From contig NZ_JACHFL010000003.1 in the NCBI RefSeq assembly GCF_014201875.1, positions 186,001-250,000 on the forward strand: 64,000 bases of DNA. The letters run 5' to 3'. Positions 7,442-16,838 of the stretch are shown here, in pieces (within the stretch, counting starts at the first letter, position 1; each line of letters starts with the position of its first letter). The position numbers were made by a program, and so were the translations under genes. The DNA is from Deinococcus humi. GTDB lineage: Bacteria > Deinococcota > Deinococci > Deinococcales > Deinococcaceae. Below the pieces are notes generated by a model. That model searched no databases, was not told the origin of the DNA, and worked only from the letters and a program-made list of their open reading frames with translations.

Positions 7442-10195
7442 ATGTCTGATCATGCCACGTCCCCCTTTGCTTTGAGTGTTCTGCACGCCAATGACCACTC
7501 CTTTCAGGCCTTGATCGACCACAGCGCCGACATCTTCACCGTGCTCGATACTCATGGGCGCATTCTGTATCAAAGCCCTTCTGCACGGCATCACCTGGGA
7601 TGTGACCGCAACCCACAAGCGGGCCAGCACCATGTCAATCTCGACCATGTCCATCCAGATGACCGTGAACGGATTGCACGGGGCGTGCTGGAGTCTCGCC
7701 CGGGGATGACCTTGACGCTGTGTCCCTACCGCGTGCGTCATGCCAAGGGCACCTGGCGTTGGCTGGAAGGCACGGCTGTCAACCTGCTGGACCATCCCCT
7801 GGTGGGCGGCATTCTGGTGCAGTCCAGGGATGTCACCGTGCGTGTTTATGCCGAGCAGCGTGCGCGTGCGCTGTCCGGATTGAGCTTGGCGCTGGGAAGT
7901 ACGAACACCACAGAAGAGGTCGTGCAGGTCATTCTGCAGCAGGGGCTTGAGGCAATTGGCGCTCTTGCCGGCGGGGTCGTGCAGCTTGGTGAGGACGGCG
8001 AACATCTGAACGTGCTGGGTAGTGTGGGTTCCGCTGAAGTTGTTGAGCGCACCTGGCGGCGCTTTTCTGAGGGCACAGCGGTCCCGGCCTTGGACGCCCT
8101 GAAGCAGGGCCGCGACCTGTTCTTGACGCGTGAGGACTGGTGTGAGCGAGACCCGAACCTGCAGCACATTGACGCAGCGGAAACGGGTGCCAGCGCTGTC
8201 CTGGCCCTGACGAGCAATGGGCGGGTAATGGGCGCCCTCACGCTCTCGTTCCAGGGAGACAGTGCGTTTAGTGAGGACGAACGTCAGTACCTGCGCAGTG
8301 TCGCGGCCCAGTGTGCCCTGGCCCTGGAGCGCAGCGCACTGAAGACCCAGCTTCAGCAGCAGGAACGGCTCTACCGCAAGCTGACGGACTTTAGTTCCGA
8401 CGTGGTCTCCGTGATCGCCCTGGATGGACAGACACAGTTCGTCAGCCCCGCCGTCACCCGGATGCTGGGATACACGCCGGAGGAACGTGTTGGCCTGAAC
8501 GTGTTCGACGGGATTCATCCGGATGACCGGGACCGCGTGGCACGCGAATTCGATGCGGCCGTGCGCAGCACCCTGCCACGACTGGTCACCTACCGCTTTC
8601 AGCACAAGTCGGGCCACTGGGTCTGGCTGGAATCCACCGGCACCAACGCCAGCACTGATCCTGACCTGCGGGGCGTAGTGATCAATACACGCGACGTTAC
8701 GGCCCGTCTGGAAGCTGAGCAGGCACATCGGGACAGCACCCGTCGGCTGCAACTGTCCGGCGAACAGTCGGACACCCTGATTCACATCTTCAACCCGGAC
8801 TACGACTGCGTCTACGTGTCGCCCGCCGCACAGGGCATGCTCGGTTACTCCCCTGAGGAATTGCTGGCATGCCCGGTTCATCAGTTAATTCACCCCGAGG
8901 ATCTGCCGGGAGTCGAAACCGCCTGGAAGGCCCAGGCTCCCACGTCGGCCTACCGGATCCGGCGCTGTGACGGGACGTTCCTGTGGGTGGAGAGCACGGT
9001 GCGCCGGGTGATGGACGAGCAGGGAGCGCTGGTGGAGACGTACATCGCCACGCGGGACATCACGTCACGCAAAGAGGCGGAAAAGGCCCTGCGTCTCCAG
9101 CTGCGCCGCTTCCAGCACCTGGTGGAGCTGACTGCGGAGTTTGCTGCGCAGGAGGATCCCGAGCAACACATTCAGACCGCCCTTGAGCGCTGCCTGGAAC
9201 TGACGCCCTACGCCTACGGTTTCTATTTCCCGGTCAATGGCGACACCCTGATTGAACCGTTGCATGCCGGTGAGGCCACCAGTGAGATGTTTGCGTGGAC
9301 TCTTCCCCTGGAGCAGGTCCACCGCCGGGGTGAGGTCGGCCAGGCGCTGCGCCGCCACGAGGCCTTCTTCGCCGGCCCTGCTCAGGCGGTGTTCAGTCCG
9401 CCTGAATCGCTGCCCCGGCCAGTCTGGACGACCATGGCAGTTGTGCCGGTCGGGACGAGGGGTGCGTTGCGCGGCTTCATGGCTTTCGGCACCAACGACG
9501 CCGTGGAAGTGGACAGGGACATCCGCCGGTTGCTGCTGGGTGTGGGGGAGCAGGCCAGCCGCGCCGTGGAGCGCAGCGCCCACCTGGACGAACTCAGGCA
9601 GTCGCGAGAGGAGACGTTGCGGGCGCTGGGACTCGCCCTGGAGTACCGCGATTACGAAACCAAGGGGCACACCGACCGCGTGGTGGACCTGACCAGTCGC
9701 CTCGGGCGCGCGCTGGGATTCTCCGGGGACGATCTGGACGCGCTTCGCTGGGGAGCCTTTCTGCACGATACCGGGAAGGTTGCTATCCCCGACGCGATCC
9801 TGCTCAAGCCCGGCAGACTCGATGCCCAGGAATGGCAGATCATCAAGCGTCACCCAGAAATTGGCTACGAGATGCTGCACCACATTCCCTCCCTGCCTCC
9901 GGCCACCCTGGAAGTCGTGCTGTACCACCAGGAGCGCTGGAACGGCAGCGGATATCCCAGAGGGTTGATCGGTCCGGACATTCCGCTGGCCGCGCGGGTG
10001 TTCGCCGTGGTGGACGTCTACGATGCCCTGACGAGTGAGCGCCCCTACAAGAGAGCCTGGACCCATGAGGAGGCGGCGGTGCAGCTTAGAAAAGAGGCCG
10101 CCGTGCTGCTGGACGCACAGGTCGTCGAAGCGTTCTTGCAGCTCACCTTCTCAGCCCGTTCCCCCACCGAGGAGCGTTGCCATGACCCAGAGTAA
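7442..10195 (+). CDS. Multi-PAS/GAF sensor with HD-GYP output domain
   Basis: A soluble 917-residue signalling protein. Domains in order: PAS (about 20-140), GAF (about 145-295), PAS (about 305-425), PAS (about 430-550), GAF (about 560-715) and a C-terminal HD-GYP domain (about 730-905). The HD pair is H775-D776 (FLHDTGK) and GYP is at 837-839 within QERWNGSGYP, so the c-di-GMP phosphodiesterase residues look intact. ATG 7442 has a GAGGT site upstream; GTG 7373 would add 23 residues. Its last 14 bases overlap an RsbQ-like hydrolase gene, so the two proteins are likely made together. The hydrolase may feed a small-molecule signal to a PAS domain. Confidence 0.9.
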   Translation: MSDHATSPFALSVLHANDHSFQALIDHSADIFTVLDTHGRILYQSPSARHHLGCDRNPQAGQHHVNLDHVHPDDRERIARGVLESRPGMTLTLCPYRVRHAKGTWRWLEGTAVNLLDHPLVGGILVQSRDVTVRVYAEQRARALSGLSLALGSTNTTEEVVQVILQQGLEAIGALAGGVVQLGEDGEHLNVLGSVGSAEVVERTWRRFSEGTAVPALDALKQGRDLFLTREDWCERDPNLQHIDAAETGASAVLALTSNGRVMGALTLSFQGDSAFSEDERQYLRSVAAQCALALERSALKTQLQQQERLYRKLTDFSSDVVSVIALDGQTQFVSPAVTRMLGYTPEERVGLNVFDGIHPDDRDRVAREFDAAVRSTLPRLVTYRFQHKSGHWVWLESTGTNASTDPDLRGVVINTRDVTARLEAEQAHRDSTRRLQLSGEQSDTLIHIFNPDYDCVYVSPAAQGMLGYSPEELLACPVHQLIHPEDLPGVETAWKAQAPTSAYRIRRCDGTFLWVESTVRRVMDEQGALVETYIATRDITSRKEAEKALRLQLRRFQHLVELTAEFAAQEDPEQHIQTALERCLELTPYAYGFYFPVNGDTLIEPLHAGEATSEMFAWTLPLEQVHRRGEVGQALRRHEAFFAGPAQAVFSPPESLPRPVWTTMAVVPVGTRGALRGFMAFGTNDAVEVDRDIRRLLLGVGEQASRAVERSAHLDELRQSREETLRALGLALEYRDYETKGHTDRVVDLTSRLGRALGFSGDDLDALRWGAFLHDTGKVAIPDAILLKPGRLDAQEWQIIKRHPEIGYEMLHHIPSLPPATLEVVLYHQERWNGSGYPRGLIGPDIPLAARVFAVVDVYDALTSERPYKRAWTHEEAAVQLRKEAAVLLDAQVVEAFLQLTFSARSPTEERCHDPE

Positions 10196-11012
10196 ATCCA
10201 CCTTCACCCAACGCTCCCACGTCACCATCACCGGCTCAGGTGAACGCACCCTACTATGTGCACACGGGTTCTGCTCGCACCAGGGCATCTTCCGGTATCA
10301 GGTTGAAGCCTTTGGGGACACCCGGCAGGTCATGACCTACGATCTGGCCGGATTCGGCCAGTCAGATCCTTCTCTGTGGACGGCCTCGCGTCACCACCAG
10401 CTTGAAGGGTATGCCGCAGACATGGTGCGGCTGATCGACGAACTGGACCTGCGGCACATCACCCTGCTGGGGGCGTCCATGAGCGCGATGATCGGCCTGC
10501 GGGCCTCGCTGGAGCGTCCAGAACGCTTTGACGCGCTGGTGTTCATCGGCGCCAGCCCCCGCTACCTAAACGATCCCTATTATCTGGGAGGTTTCGAGCG
10601 GGCCGATGTCGACGGATTCTACGGTCTGGTGGACCGTCAGCAGGGCTGGCAGGAGGTCATGACCGATATGCTGCTCAACCAGCCTGTGTCCCTGGCGCTT
10701 CAGGAGGTGGCACAACGGGTTCAAGGGGTGCGGCCGGAAGTGGCGGGGGTGGTGGCGCGGGCGATCTTCGAGTCGGATCACCGCAACATGCTGGAGCGTG
10801 CCCGGCACCCGGTGCTGGTGGTGCAGACTCGTGCGGACAGCGCGGTACCGATCAGCGTGGCGCACCACCTGGCCCAGCACTTGCCCGACGCTGAGCTGAC
10901 CTTTCTGCCGGGCGTGGGACATCTTCCCAATTTCACGGAGCCGGAAGCCTTCAACACGGTTCTCAGGGAATTTCTGACCCGTACAGAGGGGCGTGGGCTG
11001 GCGGTCGCCTGA
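10182..11012 (+). CDS. RsbQ-like alpha/beta hydrolase
   Basis: A 276-residue alpha/beta hydrolase closest in pattern to RsbQ, the energy-stress hydrolase of Bacillus that works with the PAS-containing phosphatase RsbP. The catalytic triad is visible as S99 (GASMS), D219 (TRADSAVP) and H247 (GVGHLPN). The SPRYLNDPYYLGGFE segment is a hallmark of the RsbQ branch, which also contains plant strigolactone-receptor relatives. ATG 10182 is preceded by GAGGAG and lies 14 bases inside the PAS/HD-GYP gene, giving translational coupling. The likely role is to process or bind a small ligand for the partner PAS domain; the ligand is unknown. Confidence 0.85.
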   Translation: MTQSKSTFTQRSHVTITGSGERTLLCAHGFCSHQGIFRYQVEAFGDTRQVMTYDLAGFGQSDPSLWTASRHHQLEGYAADMVRLIDELDLRHITLLGASMSAMIGLRASLERPERFDALVFIGASPRYLNDPYYLGGFERADVDGFYGLVDRQQGWQEVMTDMLLNQPVSLALQEVAQRVQGVRPEVAGVVARAIFESDHRNMLERARHPVLVVQTRADSAVPISVAHHLAQHLPDAELTFLPGVGHLPNFTEPEAFNTVLREFLTRTEGRGLAVA

Positions 11013-11362
11013 GCACAGGAATCAGCAGTAGCCAGTGGGCAGGCAAAGGACTGGTGCAACTCTTCCTACATCTGGCCAACTGGTTCTTCCGGGAATGGGG
11101 CCACCTGGGCCCAGGCCCACGGGCGTGCTCCCGCGAGAGGCGCGGATGACGAAGGTGTGCGTGCTCGCTCCGGCCTTCACAGCCGGCGAAGGCGCGCCAG
11201 GGTCTTTTTTCCTCGTGGAAAGCGGCAATTGCGCCCGAGGATCTTGCTGGAGACGTACGTTGTCAGCTGCTCGATTGCTGAAAGGCATTTCGGAATCAGC
11301 AGATTAGCGCGGCGGGGGCATCATGTCAGGTCTCGCATCAGGCCTCCTGTGAATGCATAACC

Positions 11363-11430
11363 TTGACCCAGCGTGCATTTGACGCTATATTCTTCAACAT
11401 CAAGGCGGCCCAAGTGGTCGCCTTTTTATT
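11363..11430 (+). promoter_or_regulatory. Strong promoter followed at once by a hairpin and T-tract
   Basis: TTGACC (11363-11368), a 17-bp spacer and TATATT (11386-11391) form a good sigma-70 promoter. Its start point, near 11398, is followed directly by a hairpin (AAGGCGGCC 11402-11410 with GGTCGCCTT 11416-11424) and TTTATTT. The rest of 11013-11586 holds no recognisable gene. The unit would give only a transcript of about 30 nt, or an attenuated leader for the protease gene at 11587. Confidence 0.5.
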
Positions 11431-11586
11431 TACTCTATTGGCCTGGATGGGCTGGGCGCGGGATCCAGGTCTGAGGATTTTATGGTGTGCGGGCGCGCTC
11501 CGGCGATGTCGCGCTGCCCTGGATTGTAGGGTGCGATAAGCTCACGCCACATCAACGCATACCCCTGCCTTTAAGGAGTGTCCTCT

Positions 11587-14500
11587 ATGTCCCTTCCCGA
11601 GACCTTGCTGCTCCGTCAGCCGGCCCTTAGTGCCGAGCACCTTGCCTTCGTGTATGCCGGAGACCTCTGGCTCGCCGATCACCATGGACAGAACGTCCAG
11701 CGCCTGACTGCCACACCCGGTTACAAGCAGACGCCGCACTTCTCTCCGGACGGGCGCTTCCTAGCGTTCAGCGGTAATGATGACGGCGCCGCGAGCGTCT
11801 ATGTCGTGCCTGTCGAGGGCGGCACGCCCCGGCGCCTTACCTTCCATCCGGGCGACGACCTCGTGCGCGGCTGGACGCCCAGTGGCGAGGTTCTGTTCGC
11901 CTCTGCCCACCAGACCATCTCCGCGCGGGTTCGCCGCCTCTACACGCTGCCCCTGGAGGGCGGGCACCCAACGGTCCTGCCCATGCCAATGGCCGAGCGC
12001 GGCGCCTTCTCCCAGGACGGGCGCCTCGCTTACACGCCGTTCGCGGAGCCCTTCTGGTCCTGGAAGAGATACCGGGGAGGCATGACCGTCCCAATCCGTC
12101 TGCTCGACCAGAACACACTCGACGAGGTCGAGGTGCCGCACGAGAACGCGACCGACACCTTTCCCTGCTGGCTGGAGGGCAAGGTGTACTTCCTTTCAGA
12201 CCGCCGGGGGGTGGTTAATGTCTGGGAGCATGACCTCAAGACAGGCGACGTCCAGCAACTTACCTTCCACGACGACTTCGACGTGCGCTCACTTACGGCC
12301 GGGCCGGGCCGGCTCGTCTACGAGCAGGGGGGACGGGTGCACCTCTTGACGCCCGGTGAGGCGTACGAGACCTTGCAGATCCGGGTGAGCGCCGACCTGC
12401 CCAACACCCGAGCGCGCTACGTTAAGGCTGCGCCCCACGTCACGTCGTTTGGCCTCTCGCCCACCGGGGCGCGGGCCGTGTTCGCTGCCCGCGGGGCGAT
12501 CGTGACCGTGCCCACCGGCAAGGGCGATCCCCGGAACCTCACGAACACCCCCGGTGCGTGCGGGCGCGACCCTGCGTGGTCGCCGGACGGTCAGTCGGTC
12601 GCCTACCTGTCCGACGTGGACGGAGAGTACCGGCTGATCATGGCCGACCAGAAGGGGGAACTGCGCCGCACCTACCCGCTGGGTGAGAAGCCGTCGTTCT
12701 ACTACCGCCCGGTCTGGTCGCCGGACGGCACACGGATCGCCTTTACCGACAAGGCGCTCAACCTGTCGTACCTTGAGCTGGAGACGGGGGCGGTAGTGCG
12801 GGTCGACACCGACACCTACGACCACCCACTGCGCAGCCTGGACCCGGCGTGGTCGCCGGACGGGCAATGGATCACCTACACCCGGCGCCTCCCGAACCAC
12901 CTGCGGGCCGTGTTCGTCCACGATGTCTCGCGCGGTGAATCGCATCAGGTCAGCGACGGCATGAGTGATGCCGTCAGTGCCTGCTTCAGTCGGGACGGGC
13001 GCCTGCTGTACTTCGCGGCAAGCGTCAATTACGGCCTCAACACGGGCTGGCTCGACATGTCTTCCTACGAGCGTCTGGTCACGCGCAGCCTGTATGTGGC
13101 GGTCCTGCGTCGCGATGACCCCTCGCCCCTGGCGCCGCAGAGTGACGAGGAACCTGGGACGCCGCCGGGCGAACCCGACGCTCCCGCGGCGGCGCGTTCG
13201 CCAGAGCCGGTCCGCATTGATCTCGGCGGGCTGGGCCAGCGCATCGTCGCCCTGCCCATTCCCCCCGGCGAGTACTCGCGTCTGGAGACTGCCGAGGACC
13301 GCCTCTTCTACCTGGAGCGCGACCCGACCGCCGAGGTGAACCCCGAGCAGGCCCCCGAGCGGCATGTGCTGCGCGTCTGGGACACCGCGAAGCGGGAGAC
13401 CCACGAGTTCATGCCTGGGGTCAGCGATTATCGGGTGAGCGCGGACGGCCGGAAGCTGATCGCCGCCAGTGGGCAACCAGCCACCTACGCGGTCGTCGAC
13501 GTGGCCGAGCCCCCGAAACCCGAGGATGGCCGCCTGGACCTGGGTCAGGTGGAGGTGCGCGTCGAGCCGCGTGCGGAGTGGGCGCAGATCTTCGAGGAGG
13601 GTGTGCGTATCCACCGCGACTTCTTCTACGACCCCGGGATGCACGGTCTGGACTGGGCGGCGGTGGCCGAACGCTACCGCGCCTTTCTGCCACACGTCGG
13701 GCACCGGGAGGATCTGAACTTCCTGCTGGCCGAGCTGTCGGGCGAACTGGTCGTGGGGCACGCTTACGTCGCGGGGGGGGACGTGCCCCGCGGGGAGGAT
13801 CCGCGCGTTGGGCTGCTCGGGGCCGATTACGAGGTCGCAGACGGCCGCTACCGCTTTCGTCGCATCCTCAGCGGCCTCAACTGGAATCCGGACCTGCGCG
13901 CGCCCCTGACCGAGCCCGGGGTGAACGTCCGTGACGGCGAGTACCTGCTGGCGGTGAATGGCAGGCCACTGCGGGCCCCGGACAGCGTCTATGCCCTTTT
14001 CGAGCAGACGGCCGAGCGCATCACCGAGCTGCGGGTGAGCCCCACGCCCGACGAGGCCGACGCGCGCACGGTCACCGTGCGTCCGGTGGGCGACGAGCGC
14101 CGCCTGCGGCTGAGGGCCTGGATCGAGGAGAACCGCCGCCGCGTGGACGAGCTGTCCGGTGGGCGCGTCGCCTACGTCTACATGGCCGACACGGCACGCG
14201 CCGGGTATGAAGCGTTTAACCGGTACTACTTCTCGCAACTGGACCGGCAGGGCGTCGTGCTGGATGAGCGCTTCAACGGCGGGGGCTCCGTGGCGGACTA
14301 CGTGGTGGATCTGCTCGACCGGCCCCTGCTGAGCCTCTGGGCGACGCGCGAGGGCCGGACCTTCGCGTCGCCCAACGCCTCGATCTTCGGTCCCAAGGCT
14401 ATGGTCATCAACGAACTTGCCGGCTCGGGCGGGGACGCCCTGCCGCACTTCTTCCGGCGGCGCGGTCTGGGGCCAATCGTCGGGAAGCGCACCTGGGGGG

Positions 14501-14811
14501 GATTGATCGGCATTTACGACTATCCGCCCCTGATCGACGGCGGCATGCTCACGTCGCCGCGTCTGGCCATCTTCAGTCCGGAAGGCGAGTGGGAAGTGGA
14601 GAACGTGGGCGTCGCGCCCGATGTGGAGGTTGAGCTCACCACCAAACTCGCAGAGCAGGGCCGCGACCCGCAGCTGGAGCGTGCCGTGGAGCTGGTCCTT
14701 ACTGCCCTGGAGGCGAACCCGCAGCAGAGGGTGCCCCGCCCGGCGCCCGATCCCCGGGCCGTCCGCGAGCGTGCGGCAGACGGGGAGCCCGAGCCGGACG
14801 TCGCGCGTTAG
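11587..14811 (+). CDS. Tricorn-type S41 serine protease
   Basis: A 1074-residue protein with the tricorn layout: an N-terminal beta-propeller half with repeated SPDG-type blade motifs (about 30-540), a helical C1 domain (about 650-740), a PDZ-like domain (about 745-850) and a C-terminal S41 catalytic domain. The nucleophile is S947 in ELAGSGGDALP and the active-site histidine is H725 in GHAYV. The serine preceding that histidine in archaeal tricorn is glycine here. The role is degradation of peptides downstream of larger proteases. No secretion signal is seen, so it is cytoplasmic. ATG 11587 has an AAGGAG site. It is monocistronic, closed by a bidirectional terminator at 14878. Confidence 0.9.
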   Translation: MSLPETLLLRQPALSAEHLAFVYAGDLWLADHHGQNVQRLTATPGYKQTPHFSPDGRFLAFSGNDDGAASVYVVPVEGGTPRRLTFHPGDDLVRGWTPSGEVLFASAHQTISARVRRLYTLPLEGGHPTVLPMPMAERGAFSQDGRLAYTPFAEPFWSWKRYRGGMTVPIRLLDQNTLDEVEVPHENATDTFPCWLEGKVYFLSDRRGVVNVWEHDLKTGDVQQLTFHDDFDVRSLTAGPGRLVYEQGGRVHLLTPGEAYETLQIRVSADLPNTRARYVKAAPHVTSFGLSPTGARAVFAARGAIVTVPTGKGDPRNLTNTPGACGRDPAWSPDGQSVAYLSDVDGEYRLIMADQKGELRRTYPLGEKPSFYYRPVWSPDGTRIAFTDKALNLSYLELETGAVVRVDTDTYDHPLRSLDPAWSPDGQWITYTRRLPNHLRAVFVHDVSRGESHQVSDGMSDAVSACFSRDGRLLYFAASVNYGLNTGWLDMSSYERLVTRSLYVAVLRRDDPSPLAPQSDEEPGTPPGEPDAPAAARSPEPVRIDLGGLGQRIVALPIPPGEYSRLETAEDRLFYLERDPTAEVNPEQAPERHVLRVWDTAKRETHEFMPGVSDYRVSADGRKLIAASGQPATYAVVDVAEPPKPEDGRLDLGQVEVRVEPRAEWAQIFEEGVRIHRDFFYDPGMHGLDWAAVAERYRAFLPHVGHREDLNFLLAELSGELVVGHAYVAGGDVPRGEDPRVGLLGADYEVADGRYRFRRILSGLNWNPDLRAPLTEPGVNVRDGEYLLAVNGRPLRAPDSVYALFEQTAERITELRVSPTPDEADARTVTVRPVGDERRLRLRAWIEENRRRVDELSGGRVAYVYMADTARAGYEAFNRYYFSQLDRQGVVLDERFNGGGSVADYVVDLLDRPLLSLWATREGRTFASPNASIFGPKAMVINELAGSGGDALPHFFRRRGLGPIVGKRTWGGLIGIYDYPPLIDGGMLTSPRLAIFSPEGEWEVENVGVAPDVEVELTTKLAEQGRDPQLERAVELVLTALEANPQQRVPRPAPDPRAVRERAADGEPEPDVAR

Positions 14812-14877
14812 CGGCTGGACTCAGCTCTGCTTCCTGACCCGGTGGTGTAGGTCTTCTGGATACGACGCACTCATCAA

Positions 14878-14917
14878 CCGAAAGGCCGCGTCCCTCGAAG
14901 GGCGCGCGGCCTTTCGG
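14878..14917. terminator. Bidirectional terminator between the protease and yqeY
   Basis: A 13-bp perfect stem, CCGAAAGGCCGCG with CGCGGCCTTTCGG, lies between two convergent genes. Only short T-runs are within the arms, so termination strength is uncertain. Confidence 0.7.
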
Positions 14918-14927
14918 CTATGTGGGC

Positions 14928-15422
14928 TCAGGTGCGGGCGACGGCCTCTCTGGCCAGGCGGATCGCGACGGCGCCGTCGTACCGCCCCTCGTGTTGGGCT
15001 TTGAGCAGCTTCATCACAGCTCCGATGTTCGTGGCGCCGGCGGCAACTGCCGCCCCGATTGCCGCCGTCAGTTCGGCCTCGGACATCAATGACGCTGCTT
15101 TTTCAGCGTCTTGCTGCGCTTTAATCCCCATGACCTCGTCGTGGAGCCCCTGGAGAATTTCAAGTTCCCTGATCGCCACGTCGGCGCTGCGGCCCAGACG
15201 GGTGAGGTCCTGGACTTCTTTTTCCAGCGAAGCGCGCTGCGCCGCTGTGACGCTGGCGATCAGGTCGAGCTGGGCGGTTCCCGGCTTGTTCTTGGCCAGG
15301 GTCTCGGTGTCGCCCATCACCCGGCCGAGCACCGCGGCGGTGGCGGCAGCGCCTTGATCAGCGTCGGTGCGCGCCGCCTTGCGGGCCTGCAGGTGGCGGG
15401 ATTTCAGGGTGGTCAGGTCCAT
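14928..15422 (-). CDS. yqeY: GatB/YqeY domain-containing protein
   Basis: A 164-residue helical protein related to the tRNA-binding C-terminal domain of GatB. The helical N-terminal half (about 1-95) contains RELEILQ. The C-terminal YqeY segment reads TAAIGAAVAAGATNIGAVMKLLKAQHEGRYDG, matching the family GxVMKxL..GRxDG pattern. Free-standing YqeY is presumed to interact with tRNA, but its role is unproven. The start at 15422 follows a short GGAGCC stretch. Confidence 0.8.
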   Translation of the reverse strand: MDLTTLKSRHLQARKAARTDADQGAAATAAVLGRVMGDTETLAKNKPGTAQLDLIASVTAAQRASLEKEVQDLTRLGRSADVAIRELEILQGLHDEVMGIKAQQDAEKAASLMSEAELTAAIGAAVAAGATNIGAVMKLLKAQHEGRYDGAVAIRLAREAVART

Positions 15423-16253
15423 AGGGGGCTCCTGGAAGCAAAAGGACTGAAAAGGGGGTGCGCGAAGTCAAAGAATAATTGACGGGAGGGATGCGCACCC
15501 AGAGGGCCAGCCTCCATGGAGAAAGACAGGCCAAAGGGCTGGAAGACGAATAGGCGGAATGTATTGGATGGAGCAGAGGGATGACTGTTCAGGAAGCCAG
15601 CTGAGGAGGGTACAGAAAAGCTGCGGAAGGCGGACAGACGAATTTTTCGCCAAAGGAAGAGAGAAGGATGCCTGTCCAGGGCGCCGCAGCGTCGAGCCAG
15701 AGTCTGCCTGATCTGACGCTGGCGAGCATCTGCCAGAAGGCGTAGCCGTCTCCGGGTGCCCTGGTGCGTGTCTGGATGAACCTGTATCGCCCGCCACCAC
15801 CCGGACGCGGGTGGCGCCACCTCTAGGGCGAGCCGAAGACATGGCATTCCCGTCGCACGCTGGATGCAGATGAGGACCGATGTTGCCTTTCCCTGTATTC
15901 CAATGTCCCGAGAGACGCCTTTACTGTGCGTCTTCGTACCAGCCGCGAAAGTCCCGAAGGGCTTGAGCGAGAAGATGTGGAAGAACCCCATCCGGTCTAC
16001 CCAGCATGATGCCGACACGGTCTGCCGTTGCGAAGCCTTCAGACGTCGAGGTATGAGAGGCTCCAAGAAAAGGCATAGCGGTCAGTCAGATTGCTCTTTT
16101 CCCTGGCATCCAGGAGCGGGGATGCCGTTGGTTGTTCACTGACGGAAGTCGCTGTGAATCGCCGTCCACTTGCCGAATGAAAAGGGGTCCAATGGCAGCA
16201 TCCACCATGGCCCAGGGACGTGCCCCGCTTCCAGCCCAAGTACGCCACAGCGG
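15423..16253. other. Long non-coding or eroded stretch
   Basis: Open frames are present on both strands but none has a recognisable domain. A minus-strand frame of 217 codons (15413-16066) overlaps the start of yqeY and is rich in Ser, Arg and Pro as chance frames are. A CCACCCGG/CGGGTGG hairpin lies near 15798. The stretch may be an eroded insertion, but no terminal repeats were found. Confidence 0.4.
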
Positions 16254-16838
16254 TCAACGCACGGCAACTTGCGCGGCAGCGTCGACACTGAGCTGCCGGG
16301 CGATCAGCGGGATGCGCCGCTCCAGCCGGAATCCGAAGCCGGTCCAGGTCCACTCGCTCAGGGCGACCGACGGCGCGGCTCGTCCGCTGGGATAGCGCCC
16401 TTCCAGCGTCACCAGGTGTCCGTCCGGCAGCACAGTTAAAGCGACGACGGGCTGAAACAGCGCGCTCCCCACCCAGACGGCGCGGTAGGTTCCGTCCGGC
16501 CCGGGCTTAAGGACAGCGACGTGGGCACTGTCGCCGTGTGCGTCCCGGCTGGCGGTGATGGGTGAGTCGGCGGTTGACCAGCGCGTGATTGGCCAGTCCC
16601 GCCAGGGCCTCCAAACCGCCAGCACGCATTCCAGGCTGCCGTCACCAGTCACATCGGCATACACCTGCGAGCGCACGTCCCAGGCTTCGGGCAGACGCAG
16701 AGGCGGGCAGGGCGGGGGAGGCCGCAACGCCGCGCTTGGAAGGAGGGTGCCATCTGCCTGGGGTGTATGCCAGCCGCCCGCATCCCCGCCAGCCACCGCC
16801 ACACCCAGAAGGAATAGGACAGGCAGAAAGGGCTTCAC
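16254..16838 (-). CDS. Small exported protein of the DUF3160-CapA operon
   Basis: Reads from GTG 16838, which overlaps the stop of the CapA-like gene (GTGA). The 194-residue product starts with a signal peptide (KPFLPVLFLLGVAVAGG) and then a compact region with VYADVTGDGSLECVLAVW. That segment resembles FG-GAP/VCBS-type calcium-binding loops (D-x-TGDG) and is followed by beta-strand-rich sequence. No precise family is recognised. It is third of three overlapping genes, so it probably works with the two upstream exported proteins at the envelope. The longer open frame reaching 17174 is a shadow of the upstream gene. Confidence 0.75.
   Translation of the reverse strand: MKPFLPVLFLLGVAVAGGDAGGWHTPQADGTLLPSAALRPPPPCPPLRLPEAWDVRSQVYADVTGDGSLECVLAVWRPWRDWPITRWSTADSPITASRDAHGDSAHVAVLKPGPDGTYRAVWVGSALFQPVVALTVLPDGHLVTLEGRYPSGRAAPSVALSEWTWTGFGFRLERRIPLIARQLSVDAAAQVAVR

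Noticed and set aside
7427..8881. Minus-strand frame of 484 codons
   Set aside because: It lies antisense to the PAS/GAF protein and shows no domain; long shadow frames are common in this GC-rich DNA.
12289..14448. Minus-strand frame of 719 codons
   Set aside because: Antisense to the tricorn protease, with His/Arg/Gly-rich shadow composition.
15413..16066. Minus-strand frame of 217 codons overlapping the yqeY start
   Set aside because: No start site, no domain, low-complexity composition; kept only as an unexplained stretch.
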